Shown in pieces: positions 18,801 to 31,272 of a stretch of DNA of 64,000 bases. Source of the stretch: Theristus sp. LFF4_11 (Eukaryota; Nematoda; Chromadorea; Monhysterida; Xyalidae); the NCBI GenBank assembly GCA_030248135.1, contig JASANC010000080.1, forward strand, positions 62,001 through 126,000, written 5' to 3'. The notes beneath the pieces were generated by a model. It was not told the DNA's origin and ran no database searches. It was given only the letters and a program-made list of their open reading frames with translations. The position numbers and the translations under genes were made by a program. The number at the start of each line of letters is the position of its first letter. The first letter of the stretch is position 1.

Positions 18801-21800
18801 TGAATAAAGAAAATTGAACGGAAAAATTGACTTTTTGTAGAATTTTTTTGTTAGTGTGCCATAAAAGCTACAACGATCGAACATCGAATAGAAACAAAAT
18901 CTTTAAAACAGATTTCTGAAAAGCTGACGCAGCGCCGAACCTGCTGACCGTCGTTTCTTTATCGTGCATTGTGGACGGCACTGTTCTTTGTTGCTCTTGT
19001 TGCTTTCGTTTCGATCGTTGGTTCGATGGTAGCGACGGAAAGTCCTGAAAGAAAAATTTAAAAGAAAATGAAAATAAGTAGTGCAACAAAAAATACCACA
19101 AAAAACACTCGTGCCAACCTGCATGTTGATCGGCCCACTGCCCCGTTTCTCTCTGTAGATGTCCCCTTTTGCCGCTCGGGCTTGGCCAGTTGGAAATGAC
19201 TGCGCCACTGCGTTCGTTTGCTGCGGAACGGTGCGACCATCCAACGACGGAAAATCGCGTGACTCGAAGTTCGCCTGTAAACCGCGGAAATGAGAACACG
19301 CGAAATACAACGAATTTAAATGCATTCATGAAGGCTGCATTCAGTGACGCGCAGCTACAAAGCTATGCGTCACACTCACTTGCGTGGCCGGAGCTTGTGT
19401 TTTTGTCAAGTTCGACTTCTGCGTAGAGGAGCCAGGGTCTTCGCGACCTCCACCGCCACTGCCAGCTTCCTGCGCTTGCTTCGACAGATCAGACGGACAC
19501 GTCTGCACGCGCACGATGGTCGTGATCTTGGCGTTTGATGAGCTGAGAACGTTGGAAAAAAAGATGAAATCAACTGAAAAAAACTGTGCAACAAAGAGTG
19601 GATACCGAAATCGAATGTTACAATGCCTATGCCTCCGGGTCTTCTATGCCTCTTTCCACTTTCCAAGTAATGCTTTCTCCCAAACTGGCGAAAAATAATG
19701 ATAATGATGAAATAATTCCGCAAACCCACCGGAGTTTGGTACGTATTGATTTCCGGAATCGGTGAGGAGTGTGCTTCAAACAAAATCTAAAAAAGCAACT
19801 CGAAACGACAAATTTTGACAATCCCACCTCCCATCGATCGGAAAATACTCGTACTGAGGCGGTGGATCGGGAGTGCGGCGAATCGTCGGCTGGGGACGAC
19901 CTGCACCAGCACCACAGCCACCTCGACCTCCACGACCTCGACCGCCACCTCGATAGCTGCCACGTGCGCCTGGAGAAGTTTCTTGTTGTGCTTTAAAGTT
20001 GCAATTGGAAATAGACCGTGATAGCTCCCAAAGAGCGCAGCTGTTTTAGTCGACGAAAATTTTCAGAAAAAAATATTTTACCGTCACTCTCGCTGCCGAT
20101 CGTGATGTCAATCGGGACTTGCTGTTTTCGCTTGCCATGGAAGCTCGCCTGTAAAAGCGTTCACGATTTTTCAGAGCACAAGAAGTCACAGTATATAAAA
20201 AAACCCGGAACTGGTTACAAATTCACACATACCTGATGCGCTTTCAGGTCCATTTCGTGACGAAACACCCCGGTGAACAGTTCATCGACACAAGCGCCCA
20301 GCTCGCACAGGAAGTGGCGCTCTTTGAAATGCGCACGCAGCTCGGCGTATTGACTGCAAAGCAAAACGGTGTGATAAAACAATCATGAACGGAGTCGAGT
20401 GGATGGTGCTTGCCTCCGTCTAAAGCTGAGCTCCTTGGTATCCCGGCAGGTGCGTGTTTTTGGCATCCGCCTCACAGCGGCGCTAAACGCGTGCCATTTG
20501 TCGCCTAGCATGCAGAGAAACCAGCCATATGACTGCCGTGCAGCTCTTGGCGTTGCGCCGAGACAACAAGAATGACAACAACAACATAATGAATCGAGTT
20601 GTAGACCAACTCGACTACCGGCCACAAACGTAGAATCGCGCGAAACAACATGCCATGCATTCCATTGCCATTTGATTGGATTTAAAACACAGATAAACTG
20701 TAAAACACATGCAATCTGTCCAGTTCGGCATTTGAATCGTGGACTGGTGGTTGCACGGAGACGAGCAAAACCAATCAAAGAGCCCAATCCAAAAACAACC
20801 AATCAGTCGGATTGTCCATGATTTACAGTTCGACTGTTGTTTGAAAATCAAAAAAAAAACGAAATGACCGACTCGTAGAATTTGTTCTCGCCGTCTGCGT
20901 CACAGAAATGACAGAAGTAATGCTGCATTCGCATGTGCCGATACAAATGGTCATCGTCCATGAAACGGGCGTCGCAGAACTGACACGGCGGGTGGCCTGC
21001 AGTGGTCGTGTGATGAACAACGGTATACTTGTAGACGGTTTTGTGTTGCTTTTGTGATAAAAATGACACTGAACAAACGAACGAGCGAACGAACGATGAT
21101 TTTAGGCGATATTTTAGCCAGGACTAATCCAGAAAAGCGCACATAACGCCGTAATACGCCCCTCGGCGGGTTTGATCCCAGGAAAGCACAGACAAGAGTT
21201 TAACCCAGGCCATGAAGGTCACTCGTGCATGGCTGTTTGAATTCCACTTTCGCAACTCAAAGACACATACTTGTAGATTAATGAGCACTTTCTTTCGGGT
21301 GTGTGTGTGTGTGTAACTCGGCAGTAAATCCACGTGCAGCCAAAAACAACTCAAATTCAAACAAACGAACCTTTATAGCTTCGATCGTTTTCATCGCCCA
21401 TACGCCGATGTCTGGCGAGCTGCTCGCGGCTGTAGCATTTTCGTTCGACCGAGAACAATCGCAGATGCTCGACGCAAAGCTCGCAGTAGAATCGGTCGTG
21501 CTCGCGGCGCATGTGCCGGTCGAGAGCGGCGAACGAGTCAAACGTTGGTCTGCAAAACGGTTTTTTTTTCGAAAGATTTCACAATTGATAATAATGGCAT
21601 TTTGAAGTGACTTTTGCTTTCCATTGTTGTTGTACATTGCGATCACACAAAAAGACCTGGTGTGGTGGTAAATATCTTTGGAGCACGCTAGCTAATGTTA
21701 ATACCATACGTAACCAACCAAACTCAACTGAACACGTGCAACGCTGTGTGCCTCCTTCCACCCACCACACCGTTACACGAGTTGGCAAACAGAGCCTCAG

Positions 21801-22935
21801 CAGATCTACAATGGGCCGCAGACAACCAGCAAAAAACGGCAATAACTTTTCAAGCAAGCACTGTCAAAAGCAAAACTACACGTTCCAACAAAACAAGTCA
21901 CAAAAACTTACTCGTGCGCACACATCGGACAATAGTGCGCCATGATGTCGGCGAACGCGCGCGCTGCACCGCTGTTCTCGAATCGTATCCCATGGCGGTT
22001 GCCGGCGTCCGACCGAACGAACGTCGATAACTGCTGCCGATTCGGCAACAGCGGCGTGGTAGTGATGAAAATCTGCGTCATTTGTACTTGTACACGCACG
22101 TTTATCGAGCGGAACGGAAACACGGGAGAACTAAAGAAAGGCTCCACATGGAAAAAGAAGACCAGACTGATCGTTCGTCACTCACAGCCAACAAACTGTG
22201 GGGCGTTCAGAGACAGAAATCCAAAACAGCGCTAGGCTATTTTTTTGATGACTGGCTCGTCACTTGATTTGCAAGCGATGTCGTGGAAACACATTACACC
22301 CTTTCTCCCTCTATGAAAATCAGGGGACCAACTGAACTGCACAAAATTGGATATGCTATTCCCATTTGAAATAATTTGCAGCACTGAAGCCAGGTTCATC
22401 CGTCCACTGTCTGCCTCACGTTCATTCTTGTAAGTTCACCAATCAATCATCTGTTCGGGTTCTTTTTTCACCACTGAGTTGCCCGCACGCAGCACACGGA
22501 TACAGCAACCGCATCCAATCCTTTTAATGTCGCGGAATTCAAAAAAAACCAACCAAACCAATCCGATCAAACCTCCGGCAACACGAATCGACACACGGCG
22601 CACTCTTGTTTCTCGCAGAGGACGCGCATGCGAATGCCGCACTCGAAGCAGACGGCGTGCGCGCATTGGCCGACGCAGAAATAGTCCTGCACGAGGCAAC
22701 AAATCAGACACGTCCGCTCGGAGTCGCGCCGCGCCGCGCGAGTGCCGATCAGCGGTGCTGCTGTGGGAATTTGAGAACTGCAGCCGTCGTCGTTGGTGTT
22801 GTTTGGCTGGTTTGGCGACGACGACGTTGCTGACGCTGCCATTGCTGTCGTCGACGATGCGACGCACAGTGGCTTCTTCGCGTGGAGAACGCTCCGCGTG
22901 TTTGCGCCGGCGCTCAGTGAATGCGACTGCGACAT
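15806..22935 (-). CDS. ZNF598: E3 ubiquitin ligase ZNF598/Hel2, ribosome collision sensor
   Basis: RING ligase that ubiquitinates small-subunit proteins on collided ribosomes. First exons are exact and in phase: 22573-22935, 21912-22072, 21371-21549, 20873-20996, 20233-20353, 20082-20148 and 19828-19969. Later ones lie near 19385-19545, 19110-19275, 18955-19045, 18575-18800, 18095-18302, 16937-17698, 16115-16409 and 15806-15896. Domains: RING with TCLICC, QCAHAVC and ECAVC; then C2H2 fingers (HYCPMC, FYCELC, PCQFCDARF, HYFCHFCDADGENKFY, HFLCELGACVDELFTGVF); an RGG stretch; a long low-complexity region with repeated DFPSL motifs; and a C-terminal finger VCSICG..HNGAH ending FPSLG. The finger order and HYFCHFCD signature are diagnostic. 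Start chosen at the Met of MSQSHSLSAG. The exon near 19735-19790 is uncertain. Confidence 0.94.
17705..17795 (+). repeat. Family F fragment
   Basis: AGTGACTCGGCCTCATTTAG, CCAATTTTGAATTCCCACGT and CATGCATGAAACTGTTT match the interior of family F (compare 41720-41795). It lies immediately upstream (in gene orientation) of the ZNF598 exon starting at 17698, so it supplies the sequence around that acceptor. Confidence 0.65.
20785..20836. repeat. Family E right-end fragment
   Basis: AACCAATCAGTCGGATTGTC and TTACAGTTCGACTG match the right terminus of the 1919-2087 element. It is in a ZNF598 intron. Confidence 0.6.
21065..21216 (-). mobile_element. tRNA-derived SINE, copy 3, with GTTC-type tail
   Basis: Minus strand: a decayed tRNA-like head (GGGATCAAACCCGCC is the box B region), body with GGCGTTATGTGCGCTTTTCTG, end GGCTAAAATATCGCCTAAAA, then a (GTTC)n tail seen on the plus strand as GAACGAGCGAACGAACG. 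The same tail type follows the copies at 57470 and 46355. It is in a ZNF598 intron. Confidence 0.78.
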
Positions 22936-23193
22936 CACTCTCGCTTTTGGTTGGTTGTTTTTCTTCTTTTGATCTCTGTTGAGTGAGAAATATGGAATGG
23001 ACAGTGCGGACGCGGAGCACTTTTTGTGTCTTCTTCTTGCTGTTGCTACTTTTTTGTATATGGTGGTGTGCTGTGATTCTGAATTTAAATTTTTACACGC
23101 GTCAATTTATTCAACACCAGTGGTCAGTTCTATAAAAGTGAATAGTGCTTGAAAAGTAAATAGTTCTACTGTGTTCCTCCGCGTGCGTTATGC
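22936..23193. other. Upstream region of ZNF598
   Basis: Holds the ZNF598 promoter in gene orientation, up to the start of the family B element at 23194. No recognisable motif. Confidence 0.4.
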
Positions 23194-24795
23194 TAGGGTT
23201 GTTAAAAAAACAAAAATCGTCATTTTTGTTTTAAAAAAAATTTAAAAAAAATTTAAAATCAGGGAGTCCGAAGAACCACATATGATATGCAAGCGCCTCC
23301 CAAATGACTCCCGTATGGCGGAACTTTGCAGATTTTGTTTTGGTGACCTCAATTAGCCCTTTTCTAAACTGTCACCATGCCTAGGGTTAGGGGAAAAAAA
23401 TCCGGATTTTTTTTTATTAAAAAAAATTAAAAAAATTTTTTTTTTTACAAGTTAGGTATGTTCGAAGCGTCTCGTCGAGCTGAGTTCATCTAGACTATTT
23501 TCAGAACGATCCGGAAAACTATAAGAGCGAAAATCGTGTTTTATTGAAATTATGTCCATTTCATAGAGGGAAAGTTGCATTTTCAACAGTAAAACAGGAC
23601 AATTTTCGACGTGTACTTGAATATTGAACCGTTCTTAGTTGTTCCTCTTTAGAAAATTACCAAAATTTGACTGTGTTCAAAAATTCCTGTTTGCTGTAGC
23701 TAAGTCGGCAACCCCTGTCGACCCGGTCGCCCCCCCCCCCCCAAGACACTTCCTTGACACTTACTTTCAGGTTCAACCAGCTATGCTATCTGCCACATGG
23801 CGAGAGCCCACTCTTCAAATCATCGTATCGAAAACACGTACCATGATTTCGCGATCACGTTGCGGGCAACTGACAGACGCAAGTTTAACACGTTAGTTTA
23901 GCTCAGCACGCAAGTTTTAACATGTGGCCATGTTATCGGGTATCTGAAAAACGGTCGTGTGATGTGGTATTAACCAACATCTCCGCTCCAATTGTTTAAC
24001 AATATATCGCACAACTCCATTGTGGACCTATAACATACGCCAATCAACAAAATATCATGTTCATCTCATGGCCTACCGACTAAAAAAACATGTTCTAAGT
24101 TGCAAGAAAACGATTTCTGAAACGATATTTCAATTCAGTTAAGTCATTTCAACGCTAAAAATTGACTCTAGAAGTCATCCAAATCGAAAAACATGGAGTA
24201 CGTCGGTCAAAATGACCAAATAATGACATGTACCTAAGCACACAAAGAAGTTGGGAAGAAAATTTGGTTTGAACTTTCAAAAAATTATGCCATAAATCGA
24301 ATTTTCAGAGCAAAGTAGAAGAAAATTTTTTCAATTTTTTTAAGTTTGAAAAAAAAAATCCAAAATTTAAAAAAAAAAACAAAAAAAAATAAAAAAAAAT
24401 TTTTTTTCAAAGCCCCTAACCCTAACCATGCCTCTTCTTGTGTTTTGACCTCCAAAACGTCACTAATTGTTCCCAGCTAAGCTAATGCTAAAGTGAAGAC
24501 AAACATAGCGCCTTGAAATTCGATCAATTCTTCTGATGATGTCGCGACGACACGACACGAAGCAGCAACCAGACAACGTAGCGCTTGCAAACGGAGCAGC
24601 GAGCACAAAAAAACAATCGAACGCTCTGCGAGGCGAATCGTCACCTTATCTGCATCGGAAATGGTAGGCCAAGCTTTGGGACGCTCAAAAACTTCATCGC
24701 AGACGTTGTCAAAGCCTAAAATTAGTCGGTAAAACGGTCCAAAATCGACTGCTGACGGTTTTACGAGGTAATATCAAAGAAAATTTTAAACAAAA
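23194..24795 (-). mobile_element. hAT-like family B, copy 3, interrupted and truncated
   Basis: Starts TAGGGTTGTTAAAAAAAC. It matches the reverse complement of 27269-27983 in two blocks, 23194-23381 and 24425-24795, separated by a complete family A element. The far end is lost near 24795 (the match stops after AGAAAATTTT), so its own target duplication cannot be seen. An AACAAAAA-type terminal motif is all that remains there. Confidence 0.85.
23382..24424 (+). mobile_element. hAT-like family A, copy 1, nested in family B
   Basis: 1043 bp with ends TAGGGTTAGGGG and CCCCTAACCCTA, flanked on both sides by ACCATGCC (23374-23381 and 24425-24432). The uninterrupted family B copies read GTCACCATGCCTCTTC (on the complementary strand) at this point, which proves the 8-bp duplication and the insertion order. 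It is non-coding, with A/T-homopolymer subterminal regions. An 8-bp duplication and TA(G)GG ends point to the hAT superfamily. Confidence 0.92.
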
Positions 24796-24917
24796 ATGAC
24801 GAGAGACCAACAAAACAAAAGAACAACCAAACAAACCTATTGCCATTGGTTTAAACATGAGAGCGTGTTTTAAACTGAGCTTTGTTTAGTCAACGTCCGT
24901 CGCCTGTCCATCTCACC

Positions 24918-24958
24918 TGTTTTTCGGCGTATTGCACCATCTGTGTCAATCGCTGGAG
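24918..24958 (-). other. Possible short coding exon, unassigned
   Basis: Minus strand: an AG acceptor (CGTCCTCCAG) is followed by a frame reading RLTQMVQYAEKQ and a GTGAGA donor. It has codon-like GC content in an AT-rich neighbourhood. No gene model connects to it; it could belong to a gene broken up by the flanking transposons, or be chance. Confidence 0.25.
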
Positions 24959-25703
24959 GACGTCACGTTATTGATGTTAATCAATCAATAATCGATGATC
25001 GGGAAACATGCTGTTCATTGTTCTAATTTAACTTTCCACTTTTAACAGTTTTGAAGAACTATGGTTCGTTGATTGTTGATTTGTATTTTTATGGTTAAGA
25101 CATGGTGATATCGATATGGTCTTGATTTAGCTTTGTTCGTTTGGCCACGTTGTTTAAAAAGCATTCGGTGGTTCATCATACACACGTTTTTTTTGAAACC
25201 CGCAGTTCGGCCACCCTCGGAGGATGACCATGATACACTGCCGCCAATGTGCGATTCAATGCGCACTTACATGTAAGGTGTAAGCAGTTTTATGCTTGAT
25301 TATTTGTGTTTATTCAAAATTTGTGAAGTGTCCTGCCTCCCTGAATGAGATTTTTGAGTGTTGAGTCATTTGGGTCATTTTTTAAAATTGCCGCAGCAAG
25401 CATGAAACTGGTTTCCTTGCAACGTTTGCAAACGCTTTGAGTCGCAGTACTAAACGAAAACACAATATTATTTTATCGTCCGAAGTGTTTGGGTGTGCTT
25501 CAAATTTTAATGAAAGAGATGTTACTCTCTATGTTTTAACCAGTACTGTTTTGTTGTTCGAGCTTCAAACACCTGGTATGGTAACTTGTAACTTTGAAAT
25601 GACGTTATGTCCTGATCCTGAAAAGCTTTAATAATAATAAAAAATTAGGAGTTTTGAGAAGATCTGTATTAAGCAGTTGATCACTCCAGTTTTTTTGTTC
25701 ACG

Positions 25704-26782
25704 TTAATCGCGCTGCGTAACAGTGGAGTCCGGTGAAACCTCTGCCAAACTTTCCTCCGAGTCACCGAGTTGAGTGTACTGCAATCGTCGCTCATTACGC
25801 CGTACTGTGGTTCTGGTTCGCACTGATTCAATTTCTGACTTGGCTGTCGTCTGATCAAATTTGGTAAAAGTTTTGTGCGATTGTAAGAAAGAAAAAAGAA
25901 AGAAAAGAATCGCCGCCAAAAACCATTGTAGGTTTGGTTTTCCTGGGCTTTTTATCTATCTTTTTGAAAAGTTCTGAGCTCGGCTTACCATCGAGTCATC
26001 GCGAATGCTTGTTTTCTTTGGTGTTGCGACACCCGCTGATTGGCGTCTCTGCTGCGCTGCCTGGAAATCTGATGTCGTTTTTATTATTTTTGCTCCCACT
26101 GGCTCCGGGTCGTGTTCGCGACGTGCTGTGCGCTTGAGGATGCCAGTGGGCGCTTGTACGATTGCTTCTTTTGTTGCACATTCGTCGTTCGTTTGTTCAG
26201 TTTGAGTGGTACCTTTTGTGTGAAATAGGTTGATTACATATGGTCAGGAACGGAAAATCGAATGTTATAAAACGCCAAATAAAATGAAATACCTCACATG
26301 AAATCACATCAAGAAAATCTGTCTTATGGCTTTGCGAGCAACCAGTGTTCCAAAACCGGGGTAGCAACAAATTTTTTCAAATGTGTCGGGTGCTGAAATT
26401 GTCGTGTGCCTTGGTTTAAAAACGTCATTTCGGCGCCCGACACTTTTGAATAAATTTCCAAATACCAGTTTCACTGTTGTCGTCTGAACGAATACGCCAA
26501 TAAATCGCCTCACGGCTCATTCGTTGTCGACGTGTTATGATGAACCAAACGACCAGTGCAACGGTCAATGCCTCCAACAGACACAGGACAACAATCATCG
26601 CCATCAGCCATTTTGGAAACTTTTCGTCTAATGCTTCGTTGCGCCGCGCCGGAAGCTTCTGCGACGTTTCGTTTGGCCGAATCACGTGAGATCGCACGAA
26701 ATTTGACAGAATGGAGACGGCGACAACCACGATGAACAGCAACAAGCGTTTGGTGGACGTTGTTGTTGTTGTCGTGTGAACC
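25704..26782 (-). CDS. Unrecognised single-pass membrane protein with signal peptide
   Basis: Not recognised. The minus-strand exon ending near 26450 reads MVHTTTTTTSTKRLLLFIVV (a basic then hydrophobic leader, signal-peptide-like), a short extracellular-type segment with one NET glycosylation sequon, then a transmembrane helix (WLMAMIVVLCLLEALTVALV) and a basic stop-transfer ITRRQRMSR. Two further exons, about 25990-26215 (ending IRDDSM before GTAAGC) and 25704-25837 (after a GATCAG acceptor), give a charged cytoplasmic tail rich in Thr, Arg and Glu that stops after TVTQRD. Translation could also begin further upstream (the frame is open to 26898). The type I topology is inferred. No catalytic or adaptor motif is seen. 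Confidence 0.6.
26340..26453. mobile_element. Inverted-repeat element, family G, copy 1
   Basis: Bounded by TTTTTTCAAATGTGTCGGGTG and, inverted, TTTATTCAAAAGTGTCGGGCG, about 100 bp. It shares ends with 39655-39895 and 42541-42760. It lies between exons of the unrecognised membrane protein gene. Confidence 0.6.
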
Positions 26783-27268
26783 ATGATGACTGTTCGGTTT
26801 TTTGGCATTGGAGTTCCTTCGAGTTTATTTCTAAACATTTTCTTTGACTCAAGATCTTGCACTTTCTGTTGATTGATCGGTTGATTGACAAATAACACTG
26901 AGCGACCCTGAAAACTGGCATGTTTTTACAATTGTAGCGAAGCGAAGCGGAACCAAACAGTTGAGGTTGGAGTGGAAATTTGTAGATTGTAGATTTGTAT
27001 CATACAAAAAACAGAAAAGCGATGCCGAAGCATTAAATAAGTTTTTGCCAACAATAAATGTAATCACGCACGCATCACAATCATAAGAACAAAAAGATAT
27101 GAACATTATTTTCGTGACTGCTCATGTCGCAAATTGAGCGGAGCGTACTGAACACGCCTTGACATTGCAGGCAACATGTTTTTAGACTAGGACTTTCGCG
27201 CGGAAGGGATTTGTGTCGCGGCGGGTGCAGTACCGTGGGCCCAAACAAATTTTCGAAGGGGGGGGGTA

Positions 27269-27983
27269 TAGGGTTGTTAAACAAAAATGAAAATTTTTTT
27301 TTTTTAAGTGATTAAAAAAAACAAAAATGCGGATTAAAAAAAAAAAAAAATTCGAAAAATTTTCCTCTAATATGCTCTGAAAACCTCAATTTTGGCAAAA
27401 TTTTTCGAAAGTTCAACAAAAATTTTCTTTGATTATACCTCGTAAAACCTTTAGCAGTCGATTTTGGGCCGTTTTACCGACTGATTTTAGGCTACGACAA
27501 CATCTGCGATGAAGTTTTTGAGCGTCCCAAAGCTTGGCCTACCATTTCCGATGCAGATAAGGTGACGATTCGCTTCGCAGAGCGTCCGATTGTGCTCGCT
27601 GCTCCGTTTGCAAGCGCTACGTTGTCTGGTTGCTTGCTGCTTCGTGTCGTGTCGTCGCAACACCATCAGAAGAATTGATCGAATTTCAAGGCGGTATGTT
27701 TGTCTTCACTTTAGCATTAGTTTAGCTGGGGACAATTAGTGACGTTTTGGAGGTCAAAACACAAGAAGAGGCATGGTGACGGTTTGGAAAAGGGGTAATT
27801 GAGGTCACCAAAACAAAATCTGCAAAGTTCCGTCATATGGGAGTCATTCGGGAGGCGCTTGCATATCATATGTGGTTCTTCGGACTCCCTGATTGATTTA
27901 GCACAACTTTGATTTTTGAAATTTTTTTTTTTTAATTTAAAAAAAAACAAAAATGACGATTTTTGTTTTTTTTAACAACCCTA
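27269..27983 (+). mobile_element. hAT-like family B, copy 1
   Basis: 715 bp, ends TAGGGTTGTTAA and TTAACAACCCTA, target duplication GGGGGGTA (27261-27268 and 27984-27991). The interior has poly-A/T subterminal blocks around a non-coding GC-moderate core (GCAGATAAGGTGACGATTCG). It is inserted in a G-run of family C. Confidence 0.92.
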
Positions 27984-28041
27984 GGGGGGTATGGTGCCGT
28001 GGGGGGGGTGCCGACCAAAAAGTGAGGGGGGGGGGTCCAAC

Positions 28042-28780
28042 TAGGGTTGTTAAACAAAAATGAAAATTTTTTTTTTTAAAAAAAAAAGTGATTAAAAAAA
28101 AAACAAAAATGCCGATTTTTTTTTTTAAAAAAAAAAATTCAAAAAATTTTCCTCTAATATGCTCTGAAAACCTCAATTTTGGCACAATTTTTCGAAAGTT
28201 CAACAAAAATTTTCTTTGATTATACCTCGTAAAACCTTTAGCAGTCGATTTTGGGCCGTTTTACCGACTGATTTTAGGCTTCGACAACATCTGCGATGAA
28301 GTTTTTGAGCGTCCCAAAGCTTAGCCTACCATTTCCGATGCAGATAAGGTGACGATTCGCCTCGCAGAGCGTCCGATTGTGCTCGCTGCTCCGTTTGCAA
28401 GCGCTACGTTGTCTGGTTGCTGCTTCGTGTCGTGTCGTCGCGACACCATCAGAAGAATTGATCGAATTTCAAGGCGGTATGTTTGTCTTCACTTTAGCAT
28501 TAGCTTAGCTGGTGACAATTAGTGACGTTTTGGAGGTCAAAACACAAGAAGAGGCATGGTGACGGTTTGGAAAAGGGGTAATTGAGGTCACCAAAACAAA
28601 ATCTGCAAAGTTCCGCCATACGGGTGTCATTCGGGAGGCGCTTGCATATCATATGTGGTTCTTCGGACTCCCTGATTGATTTAGCACAACTTTGATTTTT
28701 GAAATTTTTTTTTTAAAAAAAAAATTTTTTTTTTTAAAAAAAAACAAAAATGACGATTTTTGTTTTTTTTAACAACCCTA
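28042..28780 (+). mobile_element. hAT-like family B, copy 2
   Basis: 739 bp, same ends as copy 1, target duplication GGTCCAAC (28034-28041 and 28781-28788). Nearly identical to copy 1 in the core, so both insertions are recent relative to the other repeats here. Confidence 0.92.
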
Positions 28781-28877
28781 GGTCCAACCTATGGTAACGT
28801 GGGACCCCCCCCCCCAGGGGGGTCCCATGGGGGGGGGGGGGTGCATTTTTTCAAAATTTTCTGTGGGGGGGTCCACC

Positions 28878-29923
28878 TAGGGTTAGGGGAAAAAAAAATC
28901 CGGATTTTTTTTTAAATTAAAAAAAAAATTTAAAAAAAAAAATTTTTTTTTACAAGTTAGGTTCGTTCGAAGCGTCTCGTCGAGCTGAGTTCATCTAGAC
29001 TATTTTCAGAACGATCCGGGAAACTATAAGAGCGAAAATCGTGTTTTATTGAAATTATGTCCATTTCATAGAGGGAAAGTTGCATTTTCAACAGTAAAAC
29101 AGGGCAATTTTTCACGTGTACTTGAATATTGAACCGTTCTTAGTGGTTCCTCTTTAGAAAATTACCAAAATTTGACTGTGTTCAAAAATTCCTGTTTGCT
29201 GTAGCTAAGTCGGCAACCCCTGTCGACCCGGTCGCCCCCCCCCCCCAAGACACTTACTTTCAGGTTCAACCAGCTATGCTATCTGCCACATGGCGAGAGC
29301 CCACTCTTCAAATCATCGTATCGAAAACACGTACCATGATTTCGCGATCACGTTGCGGGCAACTGACAGACGCAAGTTTAACACGTTAGTTTAGCTCAGC
29401 ACGCAAGTTTTAACATGTGGCCATGTTATCGGGTATCTGAAAAACGGTCGTGTGATGTGGTATTAACCAACATCTCCGCTCAAATTGTTTAACAATATAT
29501 CGCACAACTCCATTGTAGACCTATAACATACGCCAATCAACAAGATATCATGTTCATCTCATGGCCTACCGACTGAAAAACATGTTCTAAGTTGCAAGAA
29601 AACGATTTCTGAAACGATATTTCAATTCAGTTAAGTCATTTCAACGCTAAAAATTGACTCTAGAAGTCATCCAAATCGAAAAACATGGAGTACGTCGGTC
29701 AAAATGACCAAATAATGACATTTACCTAAGCACACAAAGAAGTTGGGAAGAAAATTTGGTTTGAACTTTCAAAAAATTATGCCATAAATCGAATTTTCAG
29801 AGCAAAGTAGAAGAAAAAATTTTCAAATTTTTTTTTAAGTTTGAAAAAAAAAAATCCAAATTTAAAAAAAAAAAACGAAAAAAAAATAAAAAAAAATTTT
29901 TTTTTTCGAAGCCCCTAACCCTA
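28878..29923 (+). mobile_element. hAT-like family A, copy 2
   Basis: 1046 bp, ends TAGGGTTAGGGG and CCCCTAACCCTA, target duplication GGTCCACC (28870-28877 and 29924-29931). Close to copy 1 throughout. Confidence 0.93.
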
Positions 29924-30242
29924 GGTCCACCCCCCCACCCCCCATGAAATTTTTTCGCTTAAATTTTAAAGGAAAAACGCTAAATTTAGCTGCAAAATCT
30001 TTGAAATTACAATGAAGATGGTCAAGTTATCATATATTCAGCTTATATTATAGACTTTATAGACAAAAAAATCATGATTTTCGAAAAAAAATTAGGGTGT
30101 GCAGAAAATTTTGGGGGGGGGGTCTCCGCCAGACAAAATTTCATGGGGGGTGTGGGGGGGGGGTGTCGGCCAAATTTTCGAGGGGGGGTCCGATGGGGGG
30201 GGGTGCCCGGTTTTAGGGGGGGTGGCACGGTGCCCCCCCACC

Positions 30243-31269
30243 TAGGGTTAGGGGCTTTGAAAAAAAAATTTTTTTTATTTTTTTTTGTTTTTTTTTAATT
30301 TGGATTTTTTTTCAAACTTAAAAAAAAATTGAAAATTTTTTCTTCTACTCTGCTCTGAAAATTCGATTTATGGCATAATTTTTTGAAAGTTCAAACCAAA
30401 TTTTCTTCCCAACTTCTTTGTGTGCTTAGGTACATGTCATTATTTGGTCATTTTGACCGACGTACTCCATGTTTTTCGATTTGGATGACTTCTAGAGTCA
30501 ATTTTTAGCGTTGAAATGACTTAACTGAATTGAAATATCGTTTCAGAAATCGTTTTCTTGCAACTTAGAACATGTTTTTTTAGTCGGTAGGCCATGAGAT
30601 GAACATGATATTTTGTTGATTGGCGTATGTTATAGGTCTACAATGGAGTTGTGCGATATATTGTTAAACAATTGGAGCGGAGATGTTGGTTAATACCACA
30701 TCACACGACCGTTTTTCAGATACCCGATAACATGGCCACATGTTAAAACTTGCGTGCTGAGCTAAACTAACGTGTTAAACTTGCGTCTGTCAGTTGCCCG
30801 CAACGTGATCGCGAAATCATGGTACGTGTTTTCGATACGATGATTTGAAGAGTGGGCTCTCGCCATGTGGCAGATAGCATAGCTGGTTGAACCTGAAAGT
30901 AAGTGTCTTGGGGGGGGCGACCGGGTCGACAGGGGTTGCCGACTTAGCTACAGCAAACAGGAATTTTTGAACACAGTCAAATTTTGGTAATTTTCTAAAG
31001 AGGAACAACTAAGAACGGTTCAATATTTAAGTACACGTCGAAAATTGTCCTGTTTTACTGTTGAAAATGCAACTTTCCCTCTATGAAATGGACATAATTT
31101 CAATAAAACACGATTTTCGCTCTTATAGTTTTCCGGATCGTTCTGAAAATAGTCTAGATGAACTCAGCTCGACGAGACGCTTCGAACAAACCTAACTTGT
31201 AAAAAAAAATTTTGAAAAAAAAAATTTTTAATTTAAAAAAAAATCCGGATTTTTTTCCCCCTAACCCTA
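30243..31269 (-). mobile_element. hAT-like family A, copy 3, no matching target duplication
   Basis: 1027 bp in inverse orientation with both terminal repeats intact. Flanks are CCCCCACC on the left and CCTGCGCC on the right, which do not match, unlike the other family A copies. Either the flanking DNA was deleted or the region was rearranged after insertion. Confidence 0.9.
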
Positions 31270-31272
31270 CCT

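Larger units (their letters stand above)
27229..30242. mobile_element. G-rich family C, copy 2, split by three nested hAT-like insertions
   Basis: The left end AGTACCGTGGGCCCAAACAA and AAATTTTCGAAGGGGGG match copy 1 (3179). After three insertions (27269, 28042, 28878) the element resumes at 29932 with the same AT-rich core (TCAAGTTATCATATATTCAG) and G-blocks as copy 1, and runs to 30242. Its right terminus (GGTACT in copy 1) is missing: another hAT-like element (30243-31269) follows at once. Confidence 0.75.

Noticed and set aside
22479..22982. 167-codon Arg-rich plus-strand ORF
   Set aside because: Antisense of the ZNF598 RING exon.
25042..25266. Minus-strand ORF MRIESHIGGSVSWSSSEGG as a coding exon
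   Set aside because: No acceptor/donor pair or neighbouring exon supports it; kept out of the annotation.
30817..31008. Recurrent [20 protein letters not shown] in family A copies
   Set aside because: Short, identical wherever family A occurs, different downstream owing to poly-G length changes, and no domain; a by-product of the repeat.
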